Counted from the stretch's first letter, positions 7,143 through 15,116 are shown. The stretch is DNA of 32,749 nucleotides from an uncultured Blautia sp. (GCF_934424005.1 NZ_CAKRXI010000035.1:1-32749); one strand, 5' to 3'. The notes: generated from the letters alone by a model not told the origin. Made by a program: numbers and translations.

Positions 7143-7988
7143 TTATTCAGCAACTTCTTCATCAGCAGCAGGGGTTTCTGTTGCATCAGCCTCTGCTTCT
7201 TCAGTTGGAACGGCATCTTCACCAAGGTATTTGGCGATGATCTTGGTGTATTCTCCGCTGTCTTTGATATCTTTCAGACCAGCATTGAACATATCAAGAA
7301 GTTCTTGATTGTCAGCGTTGAAAATTGCGAATCCGTAAGGAGATCCTTCGTTTGCAGTGTCTTCCAGAATCTGGAGTGCAAGATCACCATCTTTGATAGA
7401 GGATGCCATGATCGGTGTATCCTCGAAGCATGCAACAACCTGTCCACCGAGAACAGCCTGATACATTGTCGGTGAATCTTCATAATAAGTGATGTTGAAT
7501 CCATATTCGTCTTTCAGGCTTTCTGCATAAGTAGCACCCTGAGTACCGGTCTTAACACCTACGGTTTTACCTTTCAGATCGTCAAATCCCTTGATATCGG
7601 AATCCTTCTGTACAGTCATGGACTGTGTAGCATTGTAATATCCATCGGAGAACAGCCAGCCGCTTTCTTTTCTTTCATCTGTGATAGAAGCACCGGCAAT
7701 CATACCGTCAGCCTGTCCAGCCTGGCAAGCTGCGATAGATGCATCCCATCCAAGGCTCTTCAGTTCATATTCAAATCCCTGGTCTTTTGCGATAGCATCA
7801 AGTATATCTACGTCAATTCCAACAAAGTTGCCATCATCATCAGTATATTCAAATGGTTTGAATACGGTATCGGTAGCGATAACCCATTTTTTGTCAGATG
7901 CAGAATCAGAATCAGAAGCTGCAAATACAGGAACAGTAAGACTTCCTGCAAGTAATCCCATAGTTAATAAATAACACATCTTTTTCAT
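7143..7988 (-). CDS. Amino acid ABC transporter substrate-binding protein
   Basis: This 281-residue protein has a signal peptide (MKKMCYLLTMGLLAG then VPVFA-AS). The SBP_bac_3 fold follows, with the typical KPFEYTDDDGNFVGIDVDI and GVKTGTQGATYA motifs. ATG 7988 is chosen because AAGGAG precedes it; the longer frame to 8078 begins inside the -10 of the promoter. There is no lipobox cysteine after the signal sequence, unusual for a Gram-positive binding protein. The C-terminus is a low-complexity acidic Glu/Ala/Thr tail. Retention at the cell surface is therefore unexplained. Confidence 0.9.
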   Translation of the reverse strand: MKKMCYLLTMGLLAGSLTVPVFAASDSDSASDKKWVIATDTVFKPFEYTDDDGNFVGIDVDILDAIAKDQGFEYELKSLGWDASIAACQAGQADGMIAGASITDERKESGWLFSDGYYNATQSMTVQKDSDIKGFDDLKGKTVGVKTGTQGATYAESLKDEYGFNITYYEDSPTMYQAVLGGQVVACFEDTPIMASSIKDGDLALQILEDTANEGSPYGFAIFNADNQELLDMFNAGLKDIKDSGEYTKIIAKYLGEDAVPTEEAEADATETPAADEEVAE

Positions 7989-8018
7989 GATTAAAGCACT
8001 CCTTTTTTGTTTAATATC

Positions 8019-8052
8019 GAAAAAAGGCGCAGTTTCCAAAAAAACTGACGCC
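8019..8052 (-). terminator. Terminator hairpin in the leader of the ABC operon (attenuator candidate)
   Basis: On the minus strand GGCG-U-CAGUUU pairs with AAACUG-CGCC (8026-8052), a 10-bp stem with one bulged U, followed directly by a run of U (8019-8025). It lies between the promoter at 8069-8097 and the gene start at 7988, so it should stop transcripts early unless bypassed. A second GGCG just upstream (about 8056-8059) could compete for CGCC. Confidence 0.75.
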
Positions 8053-8068
8053 TTCGCCGCTTTTTTCA

Positions 8069-8097
8069 ATTTTATCATTGTAAAAATACACTGTCAA
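8069..8097 (-). promoter_or_regulatory. Sigma-A promoter of the amino acid ABC operon
   Basis: On the minus strand TTGACA (8092-8097), a 17-bp spacer ending in TGA, and TAAAAT (8069-8074) form a consensus promoter with an extended -10. Transcription should start near 8062, only about 10 nt before the leader hairpin. Confidence 0.85.
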
Positions 8098-8106
8098 TGG
8101 AAAATT

Positions 8107-8283
8107 TTAACTTTTTACCACATTAAAGGATTTGTCCCATAGAAAAAACACAGGGTATTGCTGACATCCCTGCTTACACATATCGCGGACTTCCTGTTTC
8201 AGTTCAATCGTCGAGATATCCAGTGGCACTGTATGGGTAAAGCCTGTATTCAGCGCAAGTTCTCTCAGTTCTTCGTAATTCAT
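8107..8283 (-). pseudogene. Short DUF2284-like remnant (58 codons)
   Basis: ATG 8283 has AGGGAG upstream and opens a 58-codon frame beginning MNYEELRELALNTGFTHTV. The stretch T-x-P-L-D-I-S-T-I then EVRDMC-K-Q-G-C-QQY resembles the start of DUF2284 predicted metal-binding proteins. In those, a cysteine-rich core (C-x-x-Y-G-x-x-W-x-C-P-P) follows. Here the frame diverges after CQQY and stops, so the metal-binding core is absent. It ends 10 bp before the ABC promoter. I infer a truncated relic kept in front of the transporter; a small real protein is the alternative. Family assignment is from memory of the motif. Confidence 0.5.
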
Positions 8284-8343
8284 ATCGGCTATTCTCCCTC
8301 AAACATTAAATGATCAATATAGCAGTCCTGAAATTCAGGATGA

Positions 8344-9345
8344 TTAATAAATGTAATCATGCAGCAGGCTTTTAATCTGTAAGGAGATATTTTCCGGGAA
8401 AGTGCTGGCAGTGGTGTGCGGAACTTTGAGCCAGAAATCCAGATTTTTGTAACGACTGGAATTACGGGATTTTTTCTGGCGCTGTTCCTTTGCAATGCGG
8501 ATTTTTACCTGTGCCCGGCGTTGCTCAAAAAGAGGAATGACGATATAGTATAGGCGGTCATCATGAAAGGAAAGATACCCGGCATTCTGGCTGTCAGTTG
8601 TTTTAAGATATAAACGGTGTCTGGTGATGGCGGCAGGATAAAGTGTGGCTCCGGCTGGCAGGGCGGGAGCCTGTATGGACAATTCCAGCATAGCTGGAAT
8701 ATGATAAATATTACAGGTTTCTTTAACAGAAGGCTTTACCAGAAGTTTCAGAGTCTCAGAGGCATCAATAAACTGCTGGGAGAGAAGATAGACCAGTTTT
8801 GCCTGGATTTTTGCGCGGCGGGCGGGAGTTGAAGCGTATCCAGATTCCTGCTCAGCCTGATCAAGGAGCTTTTTGCTGCATTCCATGATGCTTTTCAGAA
8901 ACAGAGGAAAGTCTTCTTCCGGCTGCCAGAGAAATTTACCGGTATCGAGTATGATGCTTCCGATGATGGAACAGTCGTAATCTTCCACGTAGTGATAGAT
9001 GTTACGCTCGGTGTAGGCAGTAGGGTTAATGGGCGCATTCCAGCGTTTTCTCTTTGGCGGGGTGGATGAGGCGTTTCTGGTGTGGGTGGAATTTCTGGAA
9101 TAAGTACTTTTTCTGGAAAATCCTTTGTCTCTGGATGAGGCAGATTTTGACTGCGCATTATCTGTTTTGCACAGAAATGCATACGCTTCGTTAATTTCCT
9201 GCGCAGTGTACGCGTATTTTATTGTGTGAAAGGCATCTGTATCCGGATGTACCTGATGCATCAGCTGACGGTAGGTCTTCTTGATTTCTGTTATATCTGC
9301 ATCGATGGCGATTCCAAGAATCTGGCAGGCGGTGGTTCTGGTCAT
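8344..9345 (-). CDS. J-domain (DnaJ-like) protein of unknown function
   Basis: The protein has 334 residues. Residues 1-66 are a J domain with the HPD motif at 33-35 (CQILGIAIDADITEIKKTYRQL, then QVHPDTDAF), which stimulates DnaK ATPase. A serine/arginine-rich linker (about 70-110) follows, then a roughly 220-residue C-terminal region I do not recognise. It contains no zinc-finger or classic DnaJ C-terminal domain. ATG 9345 is chosen because AGAGGAGA lies 8 nt upstream; an ATG at 9378 has no site. It probably recruits DnaK to a specific client. Confidence 0.85.
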   Translation of the reverse strand: MTRTTACQILGIAIDADITEIKKTYRQLMHQVHPDTDAFHTIKYAYTAQEINEAYAFLCKTDNAQSKSASSRDKGFSRKSTYSRNSTHTRNASSTPPKRKRWNAPINPTAYTERNIYHYVEDYDCSIIGSIILDTGKFLWQPEEDFPLFLKSIMECSKKLLDQAEQESGYASTPARRAKIQAKLVYLLSQQFIDASETLKLLVKPSVKETCNIYHIPAMLELSIQAPALPAGATLYPAAITRHRLYLKTTDSQNAGYLSFHDDRLYYIVIPLFEQRRAQVKIRIAKEQRQKKSRNSSRYKNLDFWLKVPHTTASTFPENISLQIKSLLHDYIY

Positions 9346-9498
9346 AAGCGTTCTCCTCTGGTAGAATAAAGCTATCATAGCATGAAAGAAAATATCGTTC
9401 CAGAGGCAAAATGTTTATAGAAAGTTTATACACAGGCATGAAATTATGTGCTATTATATGCTTAGAACAAAAAGTTCATAACGAAGGGCTTGTGGTGG

Positions 9499-10467
9499 AT
9501 GAAAACAGAAAGTACATTAGCAAAAATGATTTCTACCGCAGGAGAAAAGGCAGCATATGACAGGGCATGTAAAAGATTACTTGCGAATAAGATAATTCTT
9601 TCCTGGATTATGAAGAGCTGTCTGAGAGAGTACAGGGATTGTGAGATTTCGGAGATTGCTTCAAAGTACATAGAAGGTGAAGTGCAGATATCAGAAATTG
9701 CAGTGTATCCGGATGAAGAGGCAGAATCCCAACAGATAACAGGATTAAATACAGAAGACAGTACCATTAATGAGGGAACTATAACCTATGATATTAGATT
9801 TCGTGCGATTGTACCCGGAACAAGAGAGAAAATCAGTCTTATTATAAATATAGAGGCACAAAATGATTTTTATCCGGGATATCCGATTGTGAAAAGAAAT
9901 CTATATTATTGTTGCCGGCTGGTTTCAAGTCAATATGGTACGGAATTTACGAATTCTCATTATGAGAAGATAAAGAAGGTTTACAGCATTTTTATATGTA
10001 TGAATCCTCCAAATTACAGAAAGAATACAATCAACCAGTATTCCATACAGGAAGAAAAAGTGCTTGGATTGTATGAAGAGGATATGATAAATTATGATCT
10101 GCTGACGGCACTTATTATCTGTCTTGGAGATGCAGATGATGAAGAGACAACAGGTATTCTGAAGCTTCTGGAAGTATTGCTATCGACGAAACGAAGCACG
10201 GAAGAGAAGAAAAAGATATTACAGGAAGATTTTGATATCAAAATGACACAGGAGTTAGAAAGAGAGGTATCGGAGATGTGTAATTTGAGTGATGGTGTAG
10301 AACAGAGGGGTATTGCCAAAGGCTTTGCTAAAGGTATTACAAAAGGTATTATGTTCTCAATTCAGAGTCTTACGGAGAGTATGGGATGGACAATTGAACA
10401 GGCGATGGATGCACTTCAGATACCAACAGAAGAAAGAAATGGCTATCTGAATTTGTTGAAAAAATAA
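9499..10467 (+). CDS. PD-(D/E)XK nuclease / Rpn-like putative transposase
   Basis: This 322-residue protein has a PD-(D/E)XK-type core: D98 (TYDIRF), then hydrophobic strands and E119-A-Q121 (INIEAQND), followed by a basic helix. This arrangement is common in Rpn/Transposase_31-like proteins, which are abundant in Lachnospiraceae and often stand-alone. The C-terminal G-[IF]-[AT]-K-G repeats (GIAKGFAKGITKGI) and a last helix with EERNGYLNLL are typical too. The start is ATG 9499; a TTG at 9490 is the alternative. No terminal repeats or target duplication are visible, so present mobility is doubtful. Confidence 0.8.
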   Translation: MKTESTLAKMISTAGEKAAYDRACKRLLANKIILSWIMKSCLREYRDCEISEIASKYIEGEVQISEIAVYPDEEAESQQITGLNTEDSTINEGTITYDIRFRAIVPGTREKISLIINIEAQNDFYPGYPIVKRNLYYCCRLVSSQYGTEFTNSHYEKIKKVYSIFICMNPPNYRKNTINQYSIQEEKVLGLYEEDMINYDLLTALIICLGDADDEETTGILKLLEVLLSTKRSTEEKKKILQEDFDIKMTQELEREVSEMCNLSDGVEQRGIAKGFAKGITKGIMFSIQSLTESMGWTIEQAMDALQIPTEERNGYLNLLKK

Positions 10468-10492
10468 ATGTGTGAACAAAAGGGAAAATGAA

Positions 10493-11326
10493 ATGTCTAA
10501 AATAAAAGTTGTAGCAATACAGATGCCGACAGTCACTGACAAAATGGAAAATGTCAGAACTGTTGGAACATATCTTGAAAAAATAAAAGATGAAAAACCG
10601 GATTTTGTAATTTTGCCAGAGATGTTCTGCTGTCCGTATCAGACAGAAAATTTTCCGGTCTATGCGGAAGAAGAAGGCGGCCCGGTATGGCAGCAGCTAT
10701 CTGCATACGCAAAACAGTATGGAATCTATCTGATCGGAGGATCCATGCCGGAGAAAGATGCAGAAGGAAATGTCTACAATACATCCTATGTTTTTGACCG
10801 TGAAGGAAAACAGATTGGAAAACACAGAAAAGTACATTTATTTGACATTGATGTCAAAGGCGGACAGACATTCAAAGAATCAGATACTCTGACTGCAGGA
10901 GATAGCGATACGGTATTCGATACAGAATTTGGAAAAATGGGAGTTATGCTCTGCTTTGACATTCGTTTCCCGGAATTATCCAGAATGATGGTAAATGATG
11001 GAGCGAAAGTAATTTTTGTTCCGGCAGCATTCAATATGACAACTGGTCCGGCACACTGGGAGCTGTCTTTCAGAACCAGGGCATTGGATAATCAGATTTA
11101 TATGGTTGGATGTGCTCCGGCACGTGATATGGCGGCAGGCTATATTTCATGGGGACATTCTATTGTTACGAATCCATGGGGTACCATTATAAACATGCTG
11201 GATGAAAAAGAAGGGATTCTTCTGGCAGAACTGGATCTTGATTATGAAGATCAGGTAAGAGAAGAACTTCCATTATTAAAGAGCAGACGCAAGGATATGT
11301 ATCGGTTAGAAAAGCTTTGCAAGTAA
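10493..11326 (+). CDS. Nitrilase-superfamily carbon-nitrogen hydrolase (omega-amidase-like)
   Basis: This 277-residue protein has the catalytic triad E43 (ILPEMF), K113 (KHRKVHLFD) and C154 (MLCFDIRFPE). The C-[FY]-D-x-RFPE context and length fit the Nit2/omega-amidase branch, which deaminates alpha-ketoglutaramate and related monoamides. ATG 10493 follows AAAGGG; the GTG at 10472 lacks a ribosome site. It follows the nuclease gene by only 25 nt and ends at a strong terminator. Exact substrate is uncertain. Confidence 0.88.
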   Translation: MSKIKVVAIQMPTVTDKMENVRTVGTYLEKIKDEKPDFVILPEMFCCPYQTENFPVYAEEEGGPVWQQLSAYAKQYGIYLIGGSMPEKDAEGNVYNTSYVFDREGKQIGKHRKVHLFDIDVKGGQTFKESDTLTAGDSDTVFDTEFGKMGVMLCFDIRFPELSRMMVNDGAKVIFVPAAFNMTTGPAHWELSFRTRALDNQIYMVGCAPARDMAAGYISWGHSIVTNPWGTIINMLDEKEGILLAELDLDYEDQVREELPLLKSRRKDMYRLEKLCK

Positions 11327-11341
11327 ACAGCATGATAAAAA

Positions 11342-11384
11342 GGGTCAGGGAAATTTAAAAAAATTTTCTCTGACCCCATTTTTT
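11342..11384 (+). terminator. Rho-independent terminator after the amidase gene
   Basis: GGGTCAGGGAAATTT pairs imperfectly with AAATTTTCTCTGACCC (11342-11376), followed by six T. The ascending arm shares GGTCAGGGAAATTT with the terminator at 14102. Confidence 0.88.
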
Positions 11385-11508
11385 ATCCCAAAGGGTCCGA
11401 ATTATATAGTGTCGGAGGAAATAAAGAACAGATACAAAACCAACCGACAGACAATTGATGTGAGATATCGAATACGCAGAACGCGTAACATGAAAGGAGA
11501 CTTTTATT

Positions 11509-12015
11509 ATGATGAACAAAAGAATTTTACTTGCAGGAATGGCAGCAGCACTTTCAATTTCAGCAGCAGGAGTACCTGCTTATGCAGCAACAACACAGCA
11601 GAACCAGAGCACAATTGAACAGAACGGCGAGAAGCCATCAGACGATCAGAAACCGGCAGATGGACAGCTTGGAAGAAAATCTGCTGAAGAAGCTATGAAA
11701 GAAGGAAACCCAACACCGGATCTTCCGGATGGTGTGACAGCAGATGATTTTGATGCTCCGATGGAAAGACCGGATGGTGATGATACACAGACACCGCCGG
11801 AGAAACCAGATGGTGATGATACACAGAGACCGGCAGGCGATGACACACAGACACCACCGGAAAAACCATCAGATGATGATGACAGTAAAGGTCCTCAGGG
11901 TGGACAGCAGGGCGAACCTGGAAAGAAATCCGACGAAGACGCTATGAAAGAAGGTAATGTAGCACCTGATCTTCCGCAGGGAGTAACAGTTGACGGATCT
12001 GACAACGTAGCATAA
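11509..12015 (+). CDS. Small secreted, acidic, disordered repeat protein
   Basis: This 168-residue protein has a signal peptide (MMNKRILLAGMAAALSISAA, cleavage after AYA). The rest is hydrophilic and low in complexity. Two copies of an about 25-residue unit, AMKEGNPTPDLPDGVTADD (about 65-83) and AMKEGNVAPDLPQGVTVDG (about 145-163), bracket Pro/Asp/Thr repeats (PDGDDTQTPPEKP). No cysteine, LPxTG or membrane anchor is seen. AAAGGAGA precedes the start. I do not recognise a family. It lies 63 nt upstream of sigI, separated by a hairpin without a T run, so cotranscription is possible. Confidence 0.8.
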   Translation: MMNKRILLAGMAAALSISAAGVPAYAATTQQNQSTIEQNGEKPSDDQKPADGQLGRKSAEEAMKEGNPTPDLPDGVTADDFDAPMERPDGDDTQTPPEKPDGDDTQRPAGDDTQTPPEKPSDDDDSKGPQGGQQGEPGKKSDEDAMKEGNVAPDLPQGVTVDGSDNVA

Positions 12016-12039
12016 AATTATTTTAGGAATAGAAAACAG

Positions 12040-12061
12040 GGCTCCGTTTTCGGACGGAGCC
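12040..12061 (+). promoter_or_regulatory. Hairpin before sigI
   Basis: GGCTCCG (12040-12046) and CGGAGCC (12055-12061) form a perfect 7-bp stem. No T run follows, and the sigI ribosome site begins 8 nt later. It is more likely an mRNA-processing or translation-modulating hairpin than a terminator. Confidence 0.5.
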
Positions 12062-12078
12062 ATTGATTGGGAGTACAT

Positions 12079-12822
12079 ATGTTTATACTGGCAGCATTTA
12101 ATGATGCTTTTTCACCGGTAAAAAAAGCACAGCAGGATGAAAAGTATCTTAATCAGTTCATATTGGAAAACAAAAGATTTATCAAAAGCAGCGCATTTCG
12201 TGCGACAGGTCGTTTTATTACAGAGAGTGATGATGAGTGGTCAGTTGCTCTGATCGCTTTTCATGAGGCAGTACGCTCTTATGATGATACAAAGGGAAAT
12301 TTCAAATCTTTTGCAGCGTTGGTGATTAAAAGAAGACTGACTGATTATATGATTTCACAGTCGAGGCATCAGTCTGAGATCAGTCTGGAGCCTGAAACGA
12401 TGGATGGAAATGTAGAAGATGAAACAGCATCTCCACTTGAACTCGAAGTACGCTCAAAGTCAGCTGAGATTTCCGAAGTACAGGAAAGCACTGCGATAAA
12501 GGATGAAATCGAGGCAGTCCAGCAGCTTCTTGCAAGATATGGATTTTCCTTTTTTGATCTGACAGAATGCTCGCCAAAAGCAGAAAAAACCAGGAGTGTC
12601 TGCGCAAAAGCCGTAGCCACACTGTTAAAAAATCCTGAGCTTTTTCAGAAAATGCGTGACAGCGGGAGCCTTCCGATGAAAGAGCTTCTGAGAATTTCAG
12701 GGCTGTCAAGAAAAGTTGTGGAGAGGCACAGGAAATATATTATTGCAGCAGCAGAAATCATGAATGGAGAGTATCCGTTGCTGAAAGATTACATGGAGTA
12801 CATAAGAGAGGCAGTGGAATAA
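12079..12822 (+). CDS. sigI: RNA polymerase sigma factor SigI
   Basis: This 247-residue sigma-70-like factor has a region-2 segment (LNQFILENKRFIKSSAFRATGRFI, then DEWSVALIAFHEAVRSYDDTKGNFKSFAALVIKRRLTDYM) characteristic of SigI. A divergent C-terminal DNA-binding part (MKELLRISGLSRKVVERHRKYIIAAAEIM) follows. SigI is held at the membrane by RsgI, encoded 4 nt downstream, and responds to wall stress, heat or external polysaccharide. ATG 12079 is preceded by GGGAG; a TTG 12 nt upstream is the alternative. Confidence 0.93.
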   Translation: MFILAAFNDAFSPVKKAQQDEKYLNQFILENKRFIKSSAFRATGRFITESDDEWSVALIAFHEAVRSYDDTKGNFKSFAALVIKRRLTDYMISQSRHQSEISLEPETMDGNVEDETASPLELEVRSKSAEISEVQESTAIKDEIEAVQQLLARYGFSFFDLTECSPKAEKTRSVCAKAVATLLKNPELFQKMRDSGSLPMKELLRISGLSRKVVERHRKYIIAAAEIMNGEYPLLKDYMEYIREAVE

Positions 12823-12826
12823 GATT

Positions 12827-14071
12827 ATGAAAGCAGTTGTACTTGAAATCAGAAAAAATGAAGCGGCAGTTCTCTGCAAAGACGGACAGATTGTAAAAGT
12901 CCGTCGGAATGGTCTTGTGGTTGGTGATTCTATTGACATTTCAGATGCAGAAATCTGTCCGGATAAAAAAGTGGTATTTTATAAAAAGCTCAGACAGTAT
13001 GGAAGTGTGGCAGCTGCCGCAGCCCTCCTTCTGGGCTTTGGTGGAAACCATGTTTATAACACAGCAATTGCCTGCTCCTATGTATCTCTGGATATTAATC
13101 CGTCGATTGAATACACTTTGAACAGGCAGGACTGTGTATTGGATGTAACAGCAGTAAATGAAGATGCAGAAGAAATTGTAGAACAGCTTAAAGAGCAGGG
13201 GGTAAAAAAAGAACCTCTCGCAGACGCAATTTCCATGACCGCAGAAATTTTGCAGGAGAATGACTATATTACAGATGATGAGACGGATTATATACTGATC
13301 AATGTAGCTTCCGACAGTGATAAGAAAAGCGAATCATTGAAAAAAGAAGCACAGGGTGTATTTGATAAAATGAATATAGATAATGAAGAAAATATACATC
13401 TTACCATGACAGAGTCAACTGTTTCAGAGCGAAAAGAAGCCAGAGAACTTGGTGTTTCCGCAGGAGAATACAAAGAGATTAAATCGATTGGTGACGAAGA
13501 TGTTTCAAAATATAAAGATATGAAAGTAAAGGAGCTTCTGGAAACTTCAGGAGAACTGCCGAATACTTCTTCAGATGCAAAGAAATCAGAAAATTCTGTC
13601 AAACAATCGAAAGCCAATTCTGACAATAAATCAGAGAAAAAGGATGAAAATTCCAGTCGGAATGACAGCGATAAAGAGGCAGAGAAAAATACAAATAATG
13701 GTCAGGAAAATGGTCAGAAGAATATTCAAAAAGACAACGTTCAGAGTGATCAGCAGGAAAAACAGTCTGAAAATACAGAGGTAAAAGAAAACTCTGAAAC
13801 AAAAGAAGATGCAGATAAACGATCATCAGCGGGTTCGGACCAAAGTATTACAGATCAGGGGAATACAGGTCAGAATATTCAAAACCGAAATTCGACAGGT
13901 CAGAATGAGAATGGGCAGACAGAACAACAGAATATTGACAACAACACAGGGAATTTCGGACAATCGTCCGGTAATTCCCATGTGGAGGATGCACAGAATT
14001 CTGTACCACAGCAAAATCAGAATGACGGTGGAACAGGTGCAGGTCGGCAGGAACCAGGTGCGTTAGAGTAA
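12827..14071 (+). CDS. rsgI: RsgI-like anti-sigma factor with a long disordered outer domain
   Basis: The protein has 414 residues. Residues 1-50 are the cytoplasmic RsgI N-terminal anti-sigma domain, about 60-78 a single membrane span, and about 80-220 the conserved outer domain. The motif SLDINPSIEY contains N91-P92; in Bacillus RsgI this Asn-Pro is the autocleavage site. From about 225 to 414 the chain is a Ser/Asn/Gln/Glu/Lys-rich low-complexity region without carbohydrate-binding or protease domains. Such a disordered tail is how Bacillus RsgI is thought to sense wall state. Confidence 0.92.
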   Translation: MKAVVLEIRKNEAAVLCKDGQIVKVRRNGLVVGDSIDISDAEICPDKKVVFYKKLRQYGSVAAAAALLLGFGGNHVYNTAIACSYVSLDINPSIEYTLNRQDCVLDVTAVNEDAEEIVEQLKEQGVKKEPLADAISMTAEILQENDYITDDETDYILINVASDSDKKSESLKKEAQGVFDKMNIDNEENIHLTMTESTVSERKEARELGVSAGEYKEIKSIGDEDVSKYKDMKVKELLETSGELPNTSSDAKKSENSVKQSKANSDNKSEKKDENSSRNDSDKEAEKNTNNGQENGQKNIQKDNVQSDQQEKQSENTEVKENSETKEDADKRSSAGSDQSITDQGNTGQNIQNRNSTGQNENGQTEQQNIDNNTGNFGQSSGNSHVEDAQNSVPQQNQNDGGTGAGRQEPGALE

Positions 14072-14094
14072 GTATTAGGCAGAAATTAATATAC

Positions 14095-14140
14095 AGAAAA
14101 AGGTCAGGGAAATTTTTAATAAAGTTTCCCTGATCTTTTT
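14095..14140. terminator. Bidirectional terminator between rsgI and yitT
   Basis: GGTCAGGGAAA (14102-14112) pairs with TTTCCCTGATC (14125-14135) with one G-U pair. T runs follow on both strands. It serves rsgI (+) and the convergent yitT (-). Confidence 0.88.
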
Positions 14141-14143
14141 GTG

Positions 14144-14980
14144 TTAGCGAAGAATCTCTTCAATAGTGGAAACCGTACTGAAAGTTCCTTTGTTTTTTGA
14201 AATGATCTTTTTAATCTGTTGGAGTTCAAAGTAATTTACATAACAGATCAGTGTTTTGTTGTCCCCGGCAATAACACCAGAGGAGTTGATGATAGTACAT
14301 GTCTTATTCAGATCTTCTTTTATTTCCCGTATGATCTCGTCAGGATCTTTTGTGATAATAGTTACCTGCTTGAGGGCTTCATAGTGATCGGTGAAATGAT
14401 CAATGATGGCTGTAGCAATAATATACACAAGAAGGCTCAGCATAGCTGCATCACGATTGATCAGTACAAAAACAGCAACATACACACAGATATTAAATCC
14501 AACCAGTAAATAAGAAATACTGTAATCTTTTCCAGTGTGGTCATAGATATGCTTCACAATAATATTGGCGAAAATTTCCGAACCATCGATACAGCCGCCG
14601 TTTCGAAGAATAAGTGAAAGTCCGATTCCAAGTATCATTCCACCAAATGCGACCGCGAGAAAATGTTCTGTATTCAGTTCAAAAGGGATTTTTTCAAAAT
14701 ATGCAAGACCGAAGGTATATACGATAAAACCGATAAATGTTTTGGCAAAGAAATGTTTTCCGAGCAGAAAAATGCCGGCGGCAAGAAACGGAAGAAAAAC
14801 GATGAGAACGCAGAGTGACAGATTATGACCGGTAAGTTTGCTTATAATAATGGCAATTCCGGCAGTCCCATAATCAATTGCATCATTGGGAAGCAAAATA
14901 CAGGCAACGGAAAAACTGGCGATCAGTGAACCGGCTATGATCGCAAGATATGAGAACAATTCTTTGAATTTTTTGTTCAA
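14144..14980 (-). CDS. YitT/DUF2179-family membrane protein
   Basis: This 278-residue protein has about five to six hydrophobic segments up to residue 195, including the family motif GGCIDGSEIFA. A cytoplasmic DUF2179 domain (about 205-275, TIITKDPDEIIREI onward) follows. YitT proteins are common in Firmicutes and their substrate is unknown. The gene is divergent from the TetR gene at 15185, whose protein may control it. A second, more distant YitT is encoded at 18274-19128. Confidence 0.9.
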   Translation of the reverse strand: MNKKFKELFSYLAIIAGSLIASFSVACILLPNDAIDYGTAGIAIIISKLTGHNLSLCVLIVFLPFLAAGIFLLGKHFFAKTFIGFIVYTFGLAYFEKIPFELNTEHFLAVAFGGMILGIGLSLILRNGGCIDGSEIFANIIVKHIYDHTGKDYSISYLLVGFNICVYVAVFVLINRDAAMLSLLVYIIATAIIDHFTDHYEALKQVTIITKDPDEIIREIKEDLNKTCTIINSSGVIAGDNKTLICYVNYFELQQIKKIISKNKGTFSTVSTIEEILR

Positions 14981-15087
14981 TAGTCATCATCTCCTGAGTT
15001 GTTTTATTTTGTAATAGATATTAACAGACAGAAGAAGAGATGTCCATTGACCTGAAGGAGAAAAAGAGAAGAAAATTTCTTCATTTG

Positions 15088-15116
15088 TTGACATATTTTT
15101 TAACGAGTGATACAAT
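15088..15116 (+). promoter_or_regulatory. Sigma-A promoter of the tetR-degV operon
   Basis: TTGACA (15088-15093), a 17-bp spacer and TACAAT (15111-15116) give a near-consensus promoter. In the leader TGTAACA occurs at about 15140 and 15170 with a related TGCAAC between, a possible operator for the TetR protein. Confidence 0.8.

Noticed and set aside
9499..10467. PD-(D/E)XK gene as part of an active transposon or defence island
   Set aside because: It stands alone with no terminal repeats, partner genes or duplicated targets, and such genes are common stand-alone genes in Lachnospiraceae.
11436..11474. Possible SigI-type promoter (AACCAACCG then CGAATA) upstream of the secreted disordered protein
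   Set aside because: CGAA fits the SigI -10, but the -35 lacks the C-run and the spacing of about 22 bp looks too long. I cannot support it by eye.
11746..11870. Short direct repeats in the secreted protein gene as a CRISPR-like array
   Set aside because: The repeats are in-frame PDGDDTQTPPEKP codons of a coding sequence, with no spacers or cas genes.
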